Source: JACCTU01 sp963798985 (GTDB taxonomy: Bacteria > Actinomycetota > Thermoleophilia > Gaiellales > Gaiellaceae). Taken from it: 38,268 bases of DNA. Each line of letters starts with the position of its first letter. Positions within the stretch are counted from its first letter, which is position 1. Made by a program: the position numbers and the translations under genes. Positions 24,795 to 34,135 of the stretch are shown one piece after another. Below the pieces are notes generated by a model. It saw only the letters and a list, made by a program, of their open reading frames with translations, was not told the DNA's origin and did no database searches. Location of the stretch: NCBI GenBank assembly GCA_963798985.1, contig CAWCVL010000004.1:1-38268 (forward strand), in the 5' to 3' direction.

Positions 24795-25613
24795 ATGCGC
24801 ACCGCACTCGTCGGGGTCACGCTGCTGGGCCTGCTCGCGCTCGTCGCGCTCGGGAGCGCGGGCGGCGAGTGGGGCGGCGGGCTCGAGGACAGGAGCGTCC
24901 CGGGCGCCTTCGTCGACTACGCGTTCACGTTCGGAGTGCTGATCCTGGTCGCGCTCGTGGCGGTCGTCGTCTGGGCGTTCACCGGCCCGAGCACGGGCAA
25001 CAAGCCGGAGCTCCCGCGCAGGACGGGGCTCGCCGGCTACGCCGTCATCGTCGTCGCGCTGCTCGTCTACTTCGCCTACACCGACCCGAACCCGCGCGTC
25101 TCGGGCGAGGCCGAACAGGGAGGAGTGCCGCAGGCGTCGTCGACGGGGCCTGAGAGCCAGACGGTTGGTAACCGCGCGCCTGACAACCCCGAGTTCCAGT
25201 GGTGGGTTGCACTCGGCGTCGCGCTCGCGATCGGCGCGGTCGTCGCCAACGAGTGGCGGCGGCGCCCCGAGCCTCGCGAGCAGCGAGCGGCCGAGGAGCT
25301 CGAGGCCGTGTTGACCGAGACGATCGGGGAACTCGAGCTCGACCCGGATCCGCGCCGCGCGGTGATCCAGGCCTACGTCAGGATGGAGGCCGTCCTCGGC
25401 GAGCACGGGCACGCGCGGCTGCCGCACGAAGCACCGCTCGAGTACCTCGCCCGCGTGCTCCGCGAGCTCGACGTCCGCGCGGAGGCTGCGCACGCGCTCA
25501 CGGAGCTGTTCGAGCGGGCGCGCTTCAGCCACCACGAGATCGACGCGGCGATGCGCGCGGAGGCCATCGCGTCGCTCGAGGCGGTCCGGGACGACCTGAG
25601 GGCATCCGCATGA
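24795..25613 (+). CDS. DUF4129 domain membrane protein
   Basis: 272 residues, ATG 24795. Three membrane helices: LVGVTLLGLLALVALGSA, FGVLILVALVAVVVWAF, YAVIVVALLVYFAYT, a Gly/Ser/Pro loop, a fourth helix QWWVALGVALAIGAVVANEW, then the cytoplasmic DUF4129 domain: RAVIQAYVRMEAVLGEHGHA, HEAPLEYLARVLRELDV, ELFERARFSHHEIDAAMRAE. First gene of a cluster that continues with a membrane protein, MoxR and DUF58 genes; the usual transglutaminase-like partner is absent. Its TGA overlaps the next ATG. Function probably in assembly of an envelope complex (inference from such clusters). Confidence 0.88.
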   Translation: MRTALVGVTLLGLLALVALGSAGGEWGGGLEDRSVPGAFVDYAFTFGVLILVALVAVVVWAFTGPSTGNKPELPRRTGLAGYAVIVVALLVYFAYTDPNPRVSGEAEQGGVPQASSTGPESQTVGNRAPDNPEFQWWVALGVALAIGAVVANEWRRRPEPREQRAAEELEAVLTETIGELELDPDPRRAVIQAYVRMEAVLGEHGHARLPHEAPLEYLARVLRELDVRAEAAHALTELFERARFSHHEIDAAMRAEAIASLEAVRDDLRASA

Positions 25614-26119
25614 GAAGGGTGCTCCTTCGCTGGGCGCCGTTCGCCGTGGTCGCGACGCTCGCCGCGCTGGTCGTGCTCCTCGTGGTGCCGGTCGACCGCG
25701 AGCTCGTGCTTCGGATCTACGCGCTCGTCGTCGGCGGGCTCGCGCTCGCGACGCTCACCGCGGCGACGGGCTTCGCAACGCGACGCACGCCGTCAGCGTT
25801 CGCGGCGGCGCTCCGGCGCAGGCCCGTTCGGTACGGGCGTCCGGAGGAGCTCGCGCGGCTCGAGCGCCACGTCGCGCTCTCGGTCGAGAACGCCGCGGAT
25901 TTCCACTACCGCCTGCGTCCGACGCTCGTTGCCGCTGCCGACGCTGCGGTCTGGCGCCGCTACGGCGTCTCCCTGGAGCGGGCCGAGGATCTGATGCCGG
26001 CGAGCCTGTGGGCCGTTGTCCGCCCCGACTGCGAGGCGCCCCTTGACCGGCGCGCGGCGGGACCGCGGATCGAAGAAATCTCCGCGCTGGTCGACGAGAT
26101 CGAGAGAATAGGCCCGTGA
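25610..26119 (+). CDS. Membrane protein of the MoxR cluster, unknown
   Basis: 169 residues. Two N-terminal helices (RWAPFAVVATLAALVVLLVV and RIYALVVGGLALATLTAATG) followed by a cytoplasmic helical region with RPEELARLERHVALSVENAA, RLRPTLVAAADAAVWRRYGV and a C-terminal EISALVDEIERIGP. It recurs at this place in actinobacterial DUF4129-MoxR-DUF58 clusters as far as I recall; no named family. ATGA overlap with the previous gene and GTGA overlap with MoxR. Confidence 0.75.
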   Translation: MRRVLLRWAPFAVVATLAALVVLLVVPVDRELVLRIYALVVGGLALATLTAATGFATRRTPSAFAAALRRRPVRYGRPEELARLERHVALSVENAADFHYRLRPTLVAAADAAVWRRYGVSLERAEDLMPASLWAVVRPDCEAPLDRRAAGPRIEEISALVDEIERIGP

Positions 26120-27092
26120 GCGAGCTTTCGATCGATCAGGTCGCCGAGCACTCCGAGCGGATCCTCGACGAGGTCGAGAAGGCGGTGGTCGGCAAGCGCG
26201 GTGCGCTCGAGACCTGCCTGCTCGCGTTTCTCGCCGACGGTCACGTGCTGCTCGAGGACTACCCGGGGCTCGCGAAGACGCTGATCGCGCGCTCGTTCGC
26301 GCAGGTGTGCGACATGCGCTTCCAGCGGATCCAGTTCACGCCCGACCTCATGCCCTCCGACGTCACCGGGTCTGCGGTCTACGACCAGCGCGCGGGCGAC
26401 TTCGAGTTCAGGCCGGGCCCGATCTTCGCCAACCTGCTCCTCGGCGACGAGATCAACCGCGCGCCGCCGAAGACGCAGGCCGCGCTACTCGAGGCGATGG
26501 CGGAGCGGCAGGTGACGATCGAGAACACGACGCATCCGCTCGAGCCGCCGTTCCTCGTGATCGCGACGCAGAACCCGATCGAGTACGAGGGCACGTACCC
26601 GCTGCCCGAGGCGCAGCTCGATCGCTTCATGGTCCGGCTCGGCGTCGGCTATCCGGAACGCGAGGACGAGTGGCGGATGCTCGAGGGCCGCATCGAGCGC
26701 GCTCGCGACGAGGTCCAGCTCGAGCGCGTCGTCGACCGGCAGACGCTGTTGGGGATGCAGCGCGCGATCGAGCAGGTCTACGTGTCCGAGTCGATCGGCT
26801 ACTACATCGTCGACCTCGTCGCCGCGACGCGATCGAGCGGCCAGGTCGAGGTCGGCGCGAGCCCGCGCGGCTCGCTCGCGCTGCTCAAGCTCTCGCGCTG
26901 CCGCGCTGCGCTCTTCGGGCGTGACTTCGTCACGCCGGAAGACGTCAAGGGCATCGCGATCCCAGCGCTCGCGCACCGGCTGATGCTCCGGCCGGAGCTC
27001 TGGGTGCGCCGGGTGCGCCCCGAGGACGTGGTCGCGACCGCGCTCGACACGGTGCCGACGCCGGCGCCGGAGGACGCAACGCGAGAACGTGA
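26116..27092 (+). CDS. MoxR-family AAA+ ATPase (3' frame runs on)
   Basis: GTG 26116. Walker A-like LLEDYPGLAKTLIARSFAQ, then IQFTPDLMPSDVTGSAVYDQ (MoxR signature), Walker B LLLGDEINRAPPKTQAALLEA, sensor-type ATQNPIEYEGTYPLPEAQLD and SPRGSLALLKLSRCRAALFG, and the lid helices. About 320 residues agree with the family, ending near LDTVPTPAPED. The frame then stays open to 27486, 130 residues that are just the DUF58 gene in another frame; a shift (one base lost, or two gained) near 27060-27089 would end it at TGA 27092, overlapping the DUF58 start (GTGA). MoxR ATPases act as chaperones for metal or complex assembly together with DUF58/vWA proteins. Confidence 0.87.
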
Positions 27093-28339
27093 CCCGCGGC
27101 GCGACGGCGAAGCTCGCCGGCTACACCGGCCTCGCCGCGCTCGCGCTCTTCCTCGGTCTCGCCCTGCGCCTGCCCGAGCTCGTCGCGGTCGGCGCACCGT
27201 TTGCGCTCGTCGTCGCGCTCGGCCTGCTCGTCGAGCGCCGCCCCACCGTCGACGTCACGGTGCGTCCCGCCCGCGAGCGCGTGCTCGAGGGCGAGGAGGT
27301 CGAGCTGGAGCTCGACGTTCGCGCCTCCGCGCCGGCCGAGCTGTACGTCCAGCTGCCGCGGGAGCTCGAGCTCGTCGACGGAGCGAACCCGTTCGCGGTC
27401 GACGGCGACGAGGTCGTCACGCTCCGCGTGCGCGCGACTCGCTGGGGCGCGTACCTCCCCGGGCTCGTGTTCGTCCGCGCATATGACCGCTTCCGCGTCG
27501 TCCGCTGGGAGACGCAGCTGGATCGGCGTGCGCCGCTGAAGGTCTATCCGCATGCGGAGTACCTGCGCACGCTCGTCCGTCCCCTGCGCACGCAGGTCTT
27601 CGCGGGCAACCAGGTCGCGCGGGAGAAGGGCGACGGGATCGAGTTCGCCGACCTTCGCCCGTTCGTCGCGGGCGACCTGCCGCGCCGCGTGAACTGGCGC
27701 GCGAGCGCGCGACGCGGCGAACTGTGGGTCAACGAGTACCACCCTGAACGGAATTCCGACGTGATCGTCTTCGTCGACTCGTTCGCCGAGGCGCGGCGCG
27801 ACGGCTCGTCGACGCTCGACCAGGGCGTGCGCGCGACGGCGGCGCTCGCTGCGCGCTACCTGCGCGAGAAGGATCGAGTCGGGCTGATCAGCTTCGGCGG
27901 GACGCTGAACTGGCTCCTGCCGGCGACCGGCCTCGTGCACCTGTACCGGATCGTCGACGCGGTGCTCGACAGCCGCATCGTCTTGAACTACGCGTGGCGC
28001 AACCTCGACGTCGTCCCGCGGCGCACGCTGCCTGCGCACGCGCTCGTGCTCGCGGTCTCGCCGCTGCTCGACGAGCGTGCGACCGACGCGCTGCTCGATC
28101 TTCGCGCGCGCGGGTTCGACCTCGCGGTGATCGAGGTGTCTCCGCTCGAGTACGTCGCCGCCGGCCCGGCGGCCTCGGATCGGCTCGCGCACCGGCTCTG
28201 GCAGTTGAAGCGGGAGGCGCAGCGCACGCGCTACGAGCGGGCGGGCGTGCCGGTCGCCGTGTGGACCGCCGAGGGATCGCTCGCGGGTGCGCTCGAGGAG
28301 GTGAAGGCATTCAGACGCTACGCGCGAAGCGCGCGCTGA
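27089..28339 (+). CDS. DUF58 domain protein
   Basis: 416 residues from GTG 27089. Two N-terminal hydrophobic segments (TGLAALALFLGLALRLPELV, VGAPFALVVALGLLVERRP), a beta-rich domain (VTVRPARERVLEGEEVELEL), then the DUF58 signature: GDGIEFADLRPFVAGDLPRR, VNWRASARRGELWVNEYHPE, and a vWA-like domain starting DVIVFVDSFAEARR (no complete DxSxS MIDAS). It is the standard partner of MoxR. GTGA overlap with MoxR; the following membrane gene begins within its 3' end. Confidence 0.88.
   Translation: MTRGATAKLAGYTGLAALALFLGLALRLPELVAVGAPFALVVALGLLVERRPTVDVTVRPARERVLEGEEVELELDVRASAPAELYVQLPRELELVDGANPFAVDGDEVVTLRVRATRWGAYLPGLVFVRAYDRFRVVRWETQLDRRAPLKVYPHAEYLRTLVRPLRTQVFAGNQVAREKGDGIEFADLRPFVAGDLPRRVNWRASARRGELWVNEYHPERNSDVIVFVDSFAEARRDGSSTLDQGVRATAALAARYLREKDRVGLISFGGTLNWLLPATGLVHLYRIVDAVLDSRIVLNYAWRNLDVVPRRTLPAHALVLAVSPLLDERATDALLDLRARGFDLAVIEVSPLEYVAAGPAASDRLAHRLWQLKREAQRTRYERAGVPVAVWTAEGSLAGALEEVKAFRRYARSAR
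28295..28301 (+). promoter_or_regulatory. Ribosome binding site GAGGAGG before a possible ATT start
   Basis: A strong GAGGAGG lies inside the DUF58 gene, 7 bases before ATT 28309 in the frame of the next membrane protein. No ATG/GTG/TTG exists in that frame until TTG 28354, inside the first membrane helix. So ATT, or less likely CTG 28336, may be the initiator. Confidence 0.4.
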
Positions 28340-28807
28340 CCGCAGCGGGAGCGCTGTTGCTCCTCGCGGCGGTCGGTGCCTGGTCGGCGCTCCAGGCCGA
28401 TCTCTTCCGCGTGCCACTCGCGATTGCCGGCGGCGTTGCGCTCGTCGCGCTCGCGGTTGGCCTCGCCGGTCGCTGGGGGCCGCTGCTTCAACTCGCGCTC
28501 TCGATCGCGGTCGGCGGGTACGCGGTCTCGCTGCTCGACCGCGGCGAGGTCGACCTGCGCGCGCCGTTCGTCGCGGCTGCGCTGCTGGCGGTCGGAGAGC
28601 TCGCGTACACGTCGGTCGAGCCGCCGGCTCGCCGCGTCTGGCCGTTCTCGGTCGGCATCGTGGCCGCCGCGGCCGGCGTCGGCGCACTGCTGCTCGGCGT
28701 CGCAGGGTCTCGGCGAAGGCGAGGTGCGGGACCTCGCGCTTGGCGTGGTCGCGGCGGCGGGTGCGCTCGCGATCGTGGCGCGACTCGCGGCTAAAGCTTC
28801 GCGGTAA
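28309..28807 (+). CDS. Small multi-pass membrane protein closing the MoxR cluster (frameshifted)
   Basis: Read as IQTLRAKRALTAAGALLLLA from ATT 28309 (see ribosome binding site). Five likely helices: LTAAGALLLLAAVGAWSAL, VPLAIAGGVALVALAVGLAG, PLLQLALSIAVGGYAVSLL, FVAAALLAVGELAYTSV, FSVGIVAAAAGVGALLLGV, and a last one, LALGVVAAAGALAIVARLAA, in the next frame after an extra base at about 28708 (GGG-T-CTC). The repaired product is about 165 residues ending AAKASR. No named family. It overlaps the DUF58 gene and its 3' end overlaps the convergent STAS gene by 17 bases. Confidence 0.6.
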
Positions 28808-29163
28808 GCGCGCCGTCGAGCGTGTCGTGCATGCCCGAAGTGGCGGTCGAGACCGGAGATCTCGAGCGCGCGGCGCGTCTCGACCGCGGGTGAGGCAAGC
28901 AGGAAGCCGCGGTGGTTCTCGAGCTTCGTTCGTGCCTCGATCAGGACGCCGAGCGCCGTCGAGTCGATGAACTCGACACGCGAGAGGTCGACGACCACCC
29001 GCTCGGGCCGGCGCGCGCACTCCTCGAGCAGGACCGTGCGCACCGCCTCGGCGTTGTAGAGGTCGAGCTCGCCCGCCAGGGAGACGACGACCGCGTCGCC
29101 GTTTCGTTCGACCCCCGTGACGGGTGGCTCGCGCAGACCCTCGTGCTCGGGTTCTTTGCCCAC
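28791..29163 (-). CDS. STAS-domain anti-sigma factor antagonist (frameshifted)
   Basis: About 123 residues from GTG 29163. Classical SpoIIAA/RsbV fold: VVVSLAGELDLYNAEAVRTV, ERVVVDLSRVEFIDSTALGV, LIEARTKLENHRGFLLA, ETRRALEISGLDRHFG. The serine in FIDSTALGV is the residue phosphorylated by the partner kinase in this family. One extra base at about 28833 (GGG-C-ATG) shifts the last 13 codons; the repaired end is MHDTLDGALTAKL, stop at 28791. Partner anti-sigma kinase is not in the window. It would link to stress-type sigma control. Confidence 0.8.
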
Positions 29164-29220
29164 GACCAGGGCCGAGTCTAGTCCCGCCCCGGCTGTCGTC
29201 CGACTGTAGGCTTCCGCCTC

Positions 29221-30727
29221 GTGGCCGCGCCCAAGGCATTCGAGGAGTTGAAGGCCCGGCTCGCGCAGGTCACCGACGTCAGTCGCGTCCGCCGGATCCT
29301 CGGCTGGGACATGCAGGTGATGATGCCCTCGGCCGGTGCGAGCGCCCGCGGCGAGCAGCAGGCCACGCTCGACCGCATCGCCTACGACATCTTCACGTCC
29401 CCCGACACGGGGCGGCTGCTCGAAGAGCTCGCCTCCTACGAGGACTCGCTCGACCCGGACTCCGACGACGCATCGCTGATCCGCGTGTCCCGCAAGGACT
29501 TCGACAAGACCGTCCGGATCCCGGCCGACCTGCGGACCGAGATCGTCAAGGCGGGCACCGAGGGCTTCATGGCGTGGCGCCTCGCGCGCCCGGCGAACGA
29601 CTTCGAGTCGTTCCGCCCGCACCTCGAGCACCACCTCGAGCTGCGCCGCCGCTATGTCGAGCTGTTCCCCGAGGCCGACGAGCCGTACGACGTGCTGCTC
29701 GACGACTACGAGCGGGGCATGAAGGCATCGGAGGTCCGCGTCGTCTTCGAGCGCATGAAGGAAGAGCTGGTGCCGCTCGTCGCCGAGGCGAGGGAGCTGT
29801 ACGGGGACGACGACGGCACGCTCGCGCGCGCCTTCCCGAAGGGCGAGCAGGAGGCGATGGCGCGCGAGATCATCGACCTGTTCGGCCACCGCGAGGACGC
29901 GTGGCGCCTCGATCCCGACCGTGCATCCGTTCGCGAGCGGTGGTGGCGTCGACGACATCCGCATCACGACGAAGTACGAGCCGACCGGCCTCGAGTCGTT
30001 CTTCGCGACGATGCACGAGTACGGGCACGGGCTCTACGAGCACCAGGTCGCGCCCGAGCTCGACCGCACGCCGCTCGGCGGCGGTGTCTCGCTCGGCATG
30101 CACGAGTCGCAGAGCCGCATGTGGGAGAACCTCGTCGGTCGCAGCCGCCCGTTCTGGCGCTTCTTCTACCCGCGGCTCCAGGAACGGTTCTCGCCGCTCT
30201 TGGACGACGTCGACGAGGAGAAGTGGTTCCGCGCCGTCAACATCGTGCAGCCGTCGCTGATCCGGATCGCCGCCGACGAGATCACCTACAACATGCACAT
30301 CATCCTCCGGTTCGAGCTCGAGCAGGACCTGCTCGCCGGCAACGTCGAGGCGCGCGATCTACCGAGCGAGTGGAACCGCCGGATGGACGAGTACCTCGGG
30401 ATCGAGGTCCCGAGCGACGCCGACGGCGTGCTCCAGGACATGCACTGGGGGACGGGGACGATCGGCTACTTCCCGACCTATTCGCTCGGCAACGTGATGA
30501 GCGTCCAGATCTGGGAGCGGATCAAGGAGGACCTGCCGGACCTCGACGACAAGCTCGAGCGCGGCGAGTTCGCGCCGCTCCGCGAGTGGCTCGGCGAGCA
30601 CATCCACAAGCACGGCCGAAAGTTCACGCCGCAGGAAACGCTCGAGCGCGCGGTCGGCTCGCGGATCGACCCCGAGCCGTACCTCGCATACCTGCGCCAG
30701 AAGCACGGCGCAGCGACGCCCGCGTAG
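29221..30727 (+). CDS. M32 family carboxypeptidase (frameshifted)
   Basis: Zinc metallocarboxypeptidase related to carboxypeptidase Taq, removing C-terminal residues from peptides in the cytoplasm. Start GTG 29221. Seen: RRILGWDMQVMMPSAGASAR (family N-terminal motif), HPFASGGGVDDIRITTKYEP, zinc motif MHEYGHGLYEHQV (HExxH), HESQSRMWENLVGRSRPFW with the third ligand Glu, and MHWGTGTIGYFPTYSLGNVM near the end. One extra base at about 29920 (GAC-C-GTG) splits it before HPFASGG; repaired length is about 501 residues, the normal size. The intact motifs argue that the break is not biological. Confidence 0.92.
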
Positions 30728-30782
30728 CGGGCTGGCAGGCTCCGAGCGCACTCAGGCGAGGGCGCACTGGCTCAAGCGAGCG

Positions 30783-31172
30783 TCACGTGGCTGGCAGCTG
30801 GCGGTCCCCGTGGAAGACCGCTTCGACGTTGTTCCCGTCCGGGTCAATGACGAACGCTGCGTAATACCCGGCGTGGTAATGCGGGCGAAGACCCGGCGCG
30901 CCGTTGTCGCGGCCGCCGGCTTTGACAGCGGCTCGGTGGAACTTGTCGACGGTGGCTCGGTCGGCTGCGGCGAAGGCCACATGAACGGGAGCGGCCGGGG
31001 GTTCCCCTTCCCCGATCCAGAAATCTCCACCGCCCTCGATGGCGAACCCAGGCCCCCGCGAGCTCTCCACTACCTTCACTCCGAACGGCTCGAGGGCCTG
31101 CTCGTAGAAGGTGCGGCTGCGCCTCACGTCACGTACTCGCAGGGCCAAGTGGTCGATGAGGGGAAGCGTCAC
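30783..31172 (-). CDS. VOC (glyoxalase-fold) family protein
   Basis: 129 residues from GTG 31172. Seen: LIDHLALRVRDVRRSRTFYE, KVVESSRGPGFAIEGGGDFW, VHVAFAAADRATVDKFHRAA, GYYAAFVIDPDGNNVEAVFH; the putative metal ligands His (DHLALRV), His (VHVAF), His/Tyr (PHYHAGYYAAF) and Glu (NNVEAV) are kept. Vicinal oxygen chelate proteins include dioxygenases, glyoxalase and resistance proteins; the substrate cannot be told. Less strict GC-rich codon use than neighbours, as in the adjacent gene, so both may be more recent arrivals. Divergent from the monooxygenase gene with 88 bp between. Confidence 0.85.
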   Translation of the reverse strand: MTLPLIDHLALRVRDVRRSRTFYEQALEPFGVKVVESSRGPGFAIEGGGDFWIGEGEPPAAPVHVAFAAADRATVDKFHRAAVKAGGRDNGAPGLRPHYHAGYYAAFVIDPDGNNVEAVFHGDRQLPAT

Positions 31173-31260
31173 GGGCGGCGACACGCCCTCGATCTTAGAG
31201 CGCGACCTCCGGGGAACATTCCTGAACACTGGGGCAGGTGAGCGTGAGTACGCTCGGCAG

Positions 31261-32217
31261 GTGCGTGATGCTGTGCAGCTTCCGTGGGACCTGCCGATCA
31301 TGCAGGCGCCGATTGGCCCTGCGACGACCCCCGAACTCGTCGCCTCGGTGTCCGCTGTTGGAGCGCTCGGAACGGTGGCCGCTTCCTGGACCAAGCCCGC
31401 GAAGCTGCGCGATCAAATCAGGGCGATTCGGTCGGCGACGTCTAACCCGTTCTGCGTCAACCTTGTACTCGCATTCGATCAGCGCGAGCGCCTCGAACTC
31501 GTGCTCGCGGAGCGCGTTCCCGTCGTCTCCTTCTCATGGGGAACCGACGCGGAGCTCATTGGACGGGCCCGCGCGGCCGGGGCCTTCGTTCTCGTGCAGG
31601 TAAGTAACTCGGAAGAGGCGAAGGCGGTTGCCGCCGCCGGCGCGAGCGGCGTGATTGCCCAGGGAGTGGAGGCGGGAGGCCACGTGCAGGGAACGACGCC
31701 CGTCCTGACTCTGGTCCGGGAGATCAGCGCCGCGCTCGTACTGCCAATCGTCGCCGCAGGCGGAATCGCTGACCCCGCTGGCGCTCAACACGCGTTGAAT
31801 GCTGGTGCGCAAGCAGTCGCGTGTGGCACGGCCTTCCTGGCTGCGTCCGAGGCGGACGTACATGGGCACTATCGCGGTCGTCTTCTTGCTGCAGGCGCGT
31901 GCGACACCGAGCTCACCGACCTCTTCGACGTCGGCTGGCCGAACGCACCGCATCGCGTCATTCGGAACCGGGCCGTGACCGAATGGGAGGCTGCCGGCCG
32001 GCCACCGGCAGGACGCAGGCCAGGCGAAGGTGACGTCATCGCGAAGCGCGGCCGCACTCAGGTCATGCGCTACAGCGATGCTCAGCCGACGACGTCCACC
32101 GACGGCGACATCGAATCGATGGCCATGTACGCCGGTACTAGTGTCGGCGATGTGCGCCGCGTTGCTTCGTCGGCAGCGATCGTCGAGGCCATCTCTCACG
32201 GCATCCGTCGCGGTTGA
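31261..32217 (+). CDS. Nitronate monooxygenase-like FMN protein
   Basis: 318 residues from GTG 31261. TIM-barrel of the NMO/2-nitropropane dioxygenase family, using FMN to oxidise alkyl nitronates; some members are enoyl-ACP reductases (FabK). Seen: LPIMQAPIGPATTPELVASV, SVSAVGALGTVAASWTKP, NPFCVNLVLAFDQRERLEL, GASGVIAQGVEAGGHVQGTT (FMN phosphate loop and catalytic-His region), IVAAGGIADPAGAQHALNAG, AQAVACGTAFLAASEA. Codon usage is slightly less GC-rich than neighbours. Specific substrate unknown. Confidence 0.87.
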   Translation: MRDAVQLPWDLPIMQAPIGPATTPELVASVSAVGALGTVAASWTKPAKLRDQIRAIRSATSNPFCVNLVLAFDQRERLELVLAERVPVVSFSWGTDAELIGRARAAGAFVLVQVSNSEEAKAVAAAGASGVIAQGVEAGGHVQGTTPVLTLVREISAALVLPIVAAGGIADPAGAQHALNAGAQAVACGTAFLAASEADVHGHYRGRLLAAGACDTELTDLFDVGWPNAPHRVIRNRAVTEWEAAGRPPAGRRPGEGDVIAKRGRTQVMRYSDAQPTTSTDGDIESMAMYAGTSVGDVRRVASSAAIVEAISHGIRRG

Positions 32218-32249
32218 CCGGCGCGGTTAGATGCGAAGAAGGAGGGGGC

Positions 32250-33488
32250 TCACGGGGGAACCACGGGTTCCCTCGTGTTCTCCTCGACGATCACGCGCTC
32301 TTCCGGCGCGGCGCGGAGGACGTTCTCGACGTACGACTCGACCGCCTCGTCCATGCCGACGTCGCGGCCGGCCTCCTCCGACAGGTGCCAGCGGTGCTCG
32401 AGCAGTTCGTGGAACACCTGCGCTGCGGCTCGTTTGCCGTGGAGTTCTTGGGGGATCGCCTTCACGACGGTCGGCTCGAAGACTTCCGTCAGCCAGCGAC
32501 CGGCGGCCGCGGTATCCGAGACCGGCTCTTGCCCGGAGGCCTTGAGTGACGCACGGAAGGACTCGATGTCCTCGAGCAGCCGGCGCGCCTGGTTCTCCTG
32601 CGCGTCGAGACCGGTGAGCTTGAGCAGGCGGCGCCGGAAGTGCCCGGCCTCGACGACCTGTGGGCGGATCCGCAGGCGGTAGCCGTCGTCGGTCGCCTCG
32701 AGCTCGACCTCCTCGACGTCGAAGCCACGGTCGTTCACCCGCTTCAGCCGTTCCTGGAGACGGTCTCGCTCGTCGGTGCGGAACTCCTCCTCGGCCATCA
32801 ACTCGTTCCAGATGCGGTCGTACTCGACGGCGACCTCCGTCGCGAGCTCGAACGGGTCCTCGATGTCGAGGTCGCCGAGCTCCGCCTCGAGGTCGAACAG
32901 CTCGCCGGCGATGTTCTCCTGCGCGACCTCGAGATCGTGCAGGCGCTGGCCGTCGCTCAGCTGGTCGTGCAGCTCGCCGGTCTCGACGTCGACGACGTAC
33001 GCCGCGAGCTTGTGCGCGTCCCGTCGGAAGAGCGTGTTCGAGAGCGAGCAGTCGCCCCAGTAGAAGCCGTCGAGGTGCAGGCGCACGAGCAGGTTCGCGA
33101 GCGCGTTGATCAGACGGTCGCGCAGGTCGGCGACCGGCTTGCGGGCGAACATGATCCGGTACGGGAGCGAGTATTCGAGGTGCCGCGTGATCAGGACGTC
33201 CTGGAGGTTCGGTCGATGGGCGATCCCGACCGCGTCCACGACCGGCATCCCGTCGTGTGCGAGCGCACGGAGCAGCCGGTACTCGCGGTGCGCGAGCTCG
33301 TGGTTGATCTCTTTCAGCGCGTAGAACGTGCCGTCGTACTCGACGAAGCGAACGACATGCCGGCTGATGCCGCGCTCGACGACCGCGAGCCGCTCCGACT
33401 GCCAATCCTCGAGCGGCTCGTCCCAGGGGAGGTCGAGGAAGTCCGGCTGACCCGGCCGCGGGACGAGCTGGATCCGCATCGCGGTCAT
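32250..33488 (-). CDS. DUF4032 domain protein with kinase-like fold
   Basis: 412 residues from ATG 33488, whose codon overlaps the DUF72 stop (ATGA). The N-terminal half resembles a lipopolysaccharide-kinase/APH type fold: VVRFVEYDGTFYALKEINHE (Lys of the ATP site), ANLLVRLHLDGFYWGDCSLS NTLF split around the catalytic-loop-like GDCSLSN, AAYVVDVETGELHD (DxD-like). The C-terminal half has the DUF4032 helical region with RAAAQVFHELLEHRWHLSEE, AGRDVGMDEAVESYVENVLR. Known mainly from Actinomycetota; no activity proven to my knowledge. The end EENTREPVVPP is a soluble tail. Confidence 0.88.
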   Translation of the reverse strand: MTAMRIQLVPRPGQPDFLDLPWDEPLEDWQSERLAVVERGISRHVVRFVEYDGTFYALKEINHELAHREYRLLRALAHDGMPVVDAVGIAHRPNLQDVLITRHLEYSLPYRIMFARKPVADLRDRLINALANLLVRLHLDGFYWGDCSLSNTLFRRDAHKLAAYVVDVETGELHDQLSDGQRLHDLEVAQENIAGELFDLEAELGDLDIEDPFELATEVAVEYDRIWNELMAEEEFRTDERDRLQERLKRVNDRGFDVEEVELEATDDGYRLRIRPQVVEAGHFRRRLLKLTGLDAQENQARRLLEDIESFRASLKASGQEPVSDTAAAGRWLTEVFEPTVVKAIPQELHGKRAAAQVFHELLEHRWHLSEEAGRDVGMDEAVESYVENVLRAAPEERVIVEENTREPVVPP

Positions 33489-34135
33489 GCCAACAGTGTG
33501 AGCAATCGTTCGGCGTACCGCGGCGCCGTCGGCTCGTCCTCGTGGCGGAAGTACGCGAAGACCTCGATGCCTTCGTCGAGGAGCGGGCGGATCCGCGCGG
33601 CGAAGTGCTCGAGCTCGTCGTCCGAGTACGGCGGTTCGCGGAAGCGCAGATAGCGGAAGGGCGCGTCGGCATCCCAGTCGTTCACGCGGATCCCGGGCGA
33701 GACGTCGAGGCCGTCCCACGACTCGTGGTTGAAGTCGAAGGCGATCCTGAGCGCGGGGTCGAGCGAGCCGAAGAGGAGCACGAGGAACCCCGGGTCGGCC
33801 GCCTGCTGGACGGCGACGCGGATCGGGCCGAGCCGCTCGCCGAGCAGTGCCATGCGCTCCTGGAAAGCGCCGAGCTGCCGCGTGAAGTGGGCGGGCAGCT
33901 TGACAGCGAACCGGAAGTCCGCCGGCGTCTCGGCGGCCCAGCGCTCGAAGTGTCCTTCGGCGGGCAGGCGGTAGCCCGTCGTGTTCAGCTCGACGGACGG
34001 GAGCCGCTCCGCGTAGCGGCGGAGGAACTCGGGCGGCTTCGCGTCGGCGGGGTAGAAACCGGGCTTCCAGCTCGGGTAGGAGAAGCCCGAGGCTCCGACG
34101 TACGCCCCTGTTACCCTCGTCGCCGTGGCGGTCAT
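33485..34135 (-). CDS. DUF72 family protein
   Basis: 216 residues from ATG 34135. TIM-barrel-like DUF72/YecE family: GASGFSYPSWKPGFYPADAK, LPSVELNTTGYRLPAEGHFE, WAAETPADFRFAVKLPAHFT, LRIAFDFNHESWDG, FRYLRFREPPYSDDELEHFA, VFAYFRHEDEPTAPRYA. Function unknown; the fold suggests a nuclease or isomerase-like role. No other start codon exists before the first conserved motif, so ATG 34135 is firm; it shares bases with the ATG of the divergent thyX gene. Forms an operon with the DUF4032 gene. Confidence 0.9.
   Translation of the reverse strand: MTATATRVTGAYVGASGFSYPSWKPGFYPADAKPPEFLRRYAERLPSVELNTTGYRLPAEGHFERWAAETPADFRFAVKLPAHFTRQLGAFQERMALLGERLGPIRVAVQQAADPGFLVLLFGSLDPALRIAFDFNHESWDGLDVSPGIRVNDWDADAPFRYLRFREPPYSDDELEHFAARIRPLLDEGIEVFAYFRHEDEPTAPRYAERLLTLLA

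Noticed and set aside
26945..29967. Long minus-strand ORFs (764 and 549 codons) opposite MoxR-DUF58 and M32
   Set aside because: Arg/Pro/Ala-rich antisense shadows of conserved plus-strand genes; only the STAS segment (28791-29163) is real.
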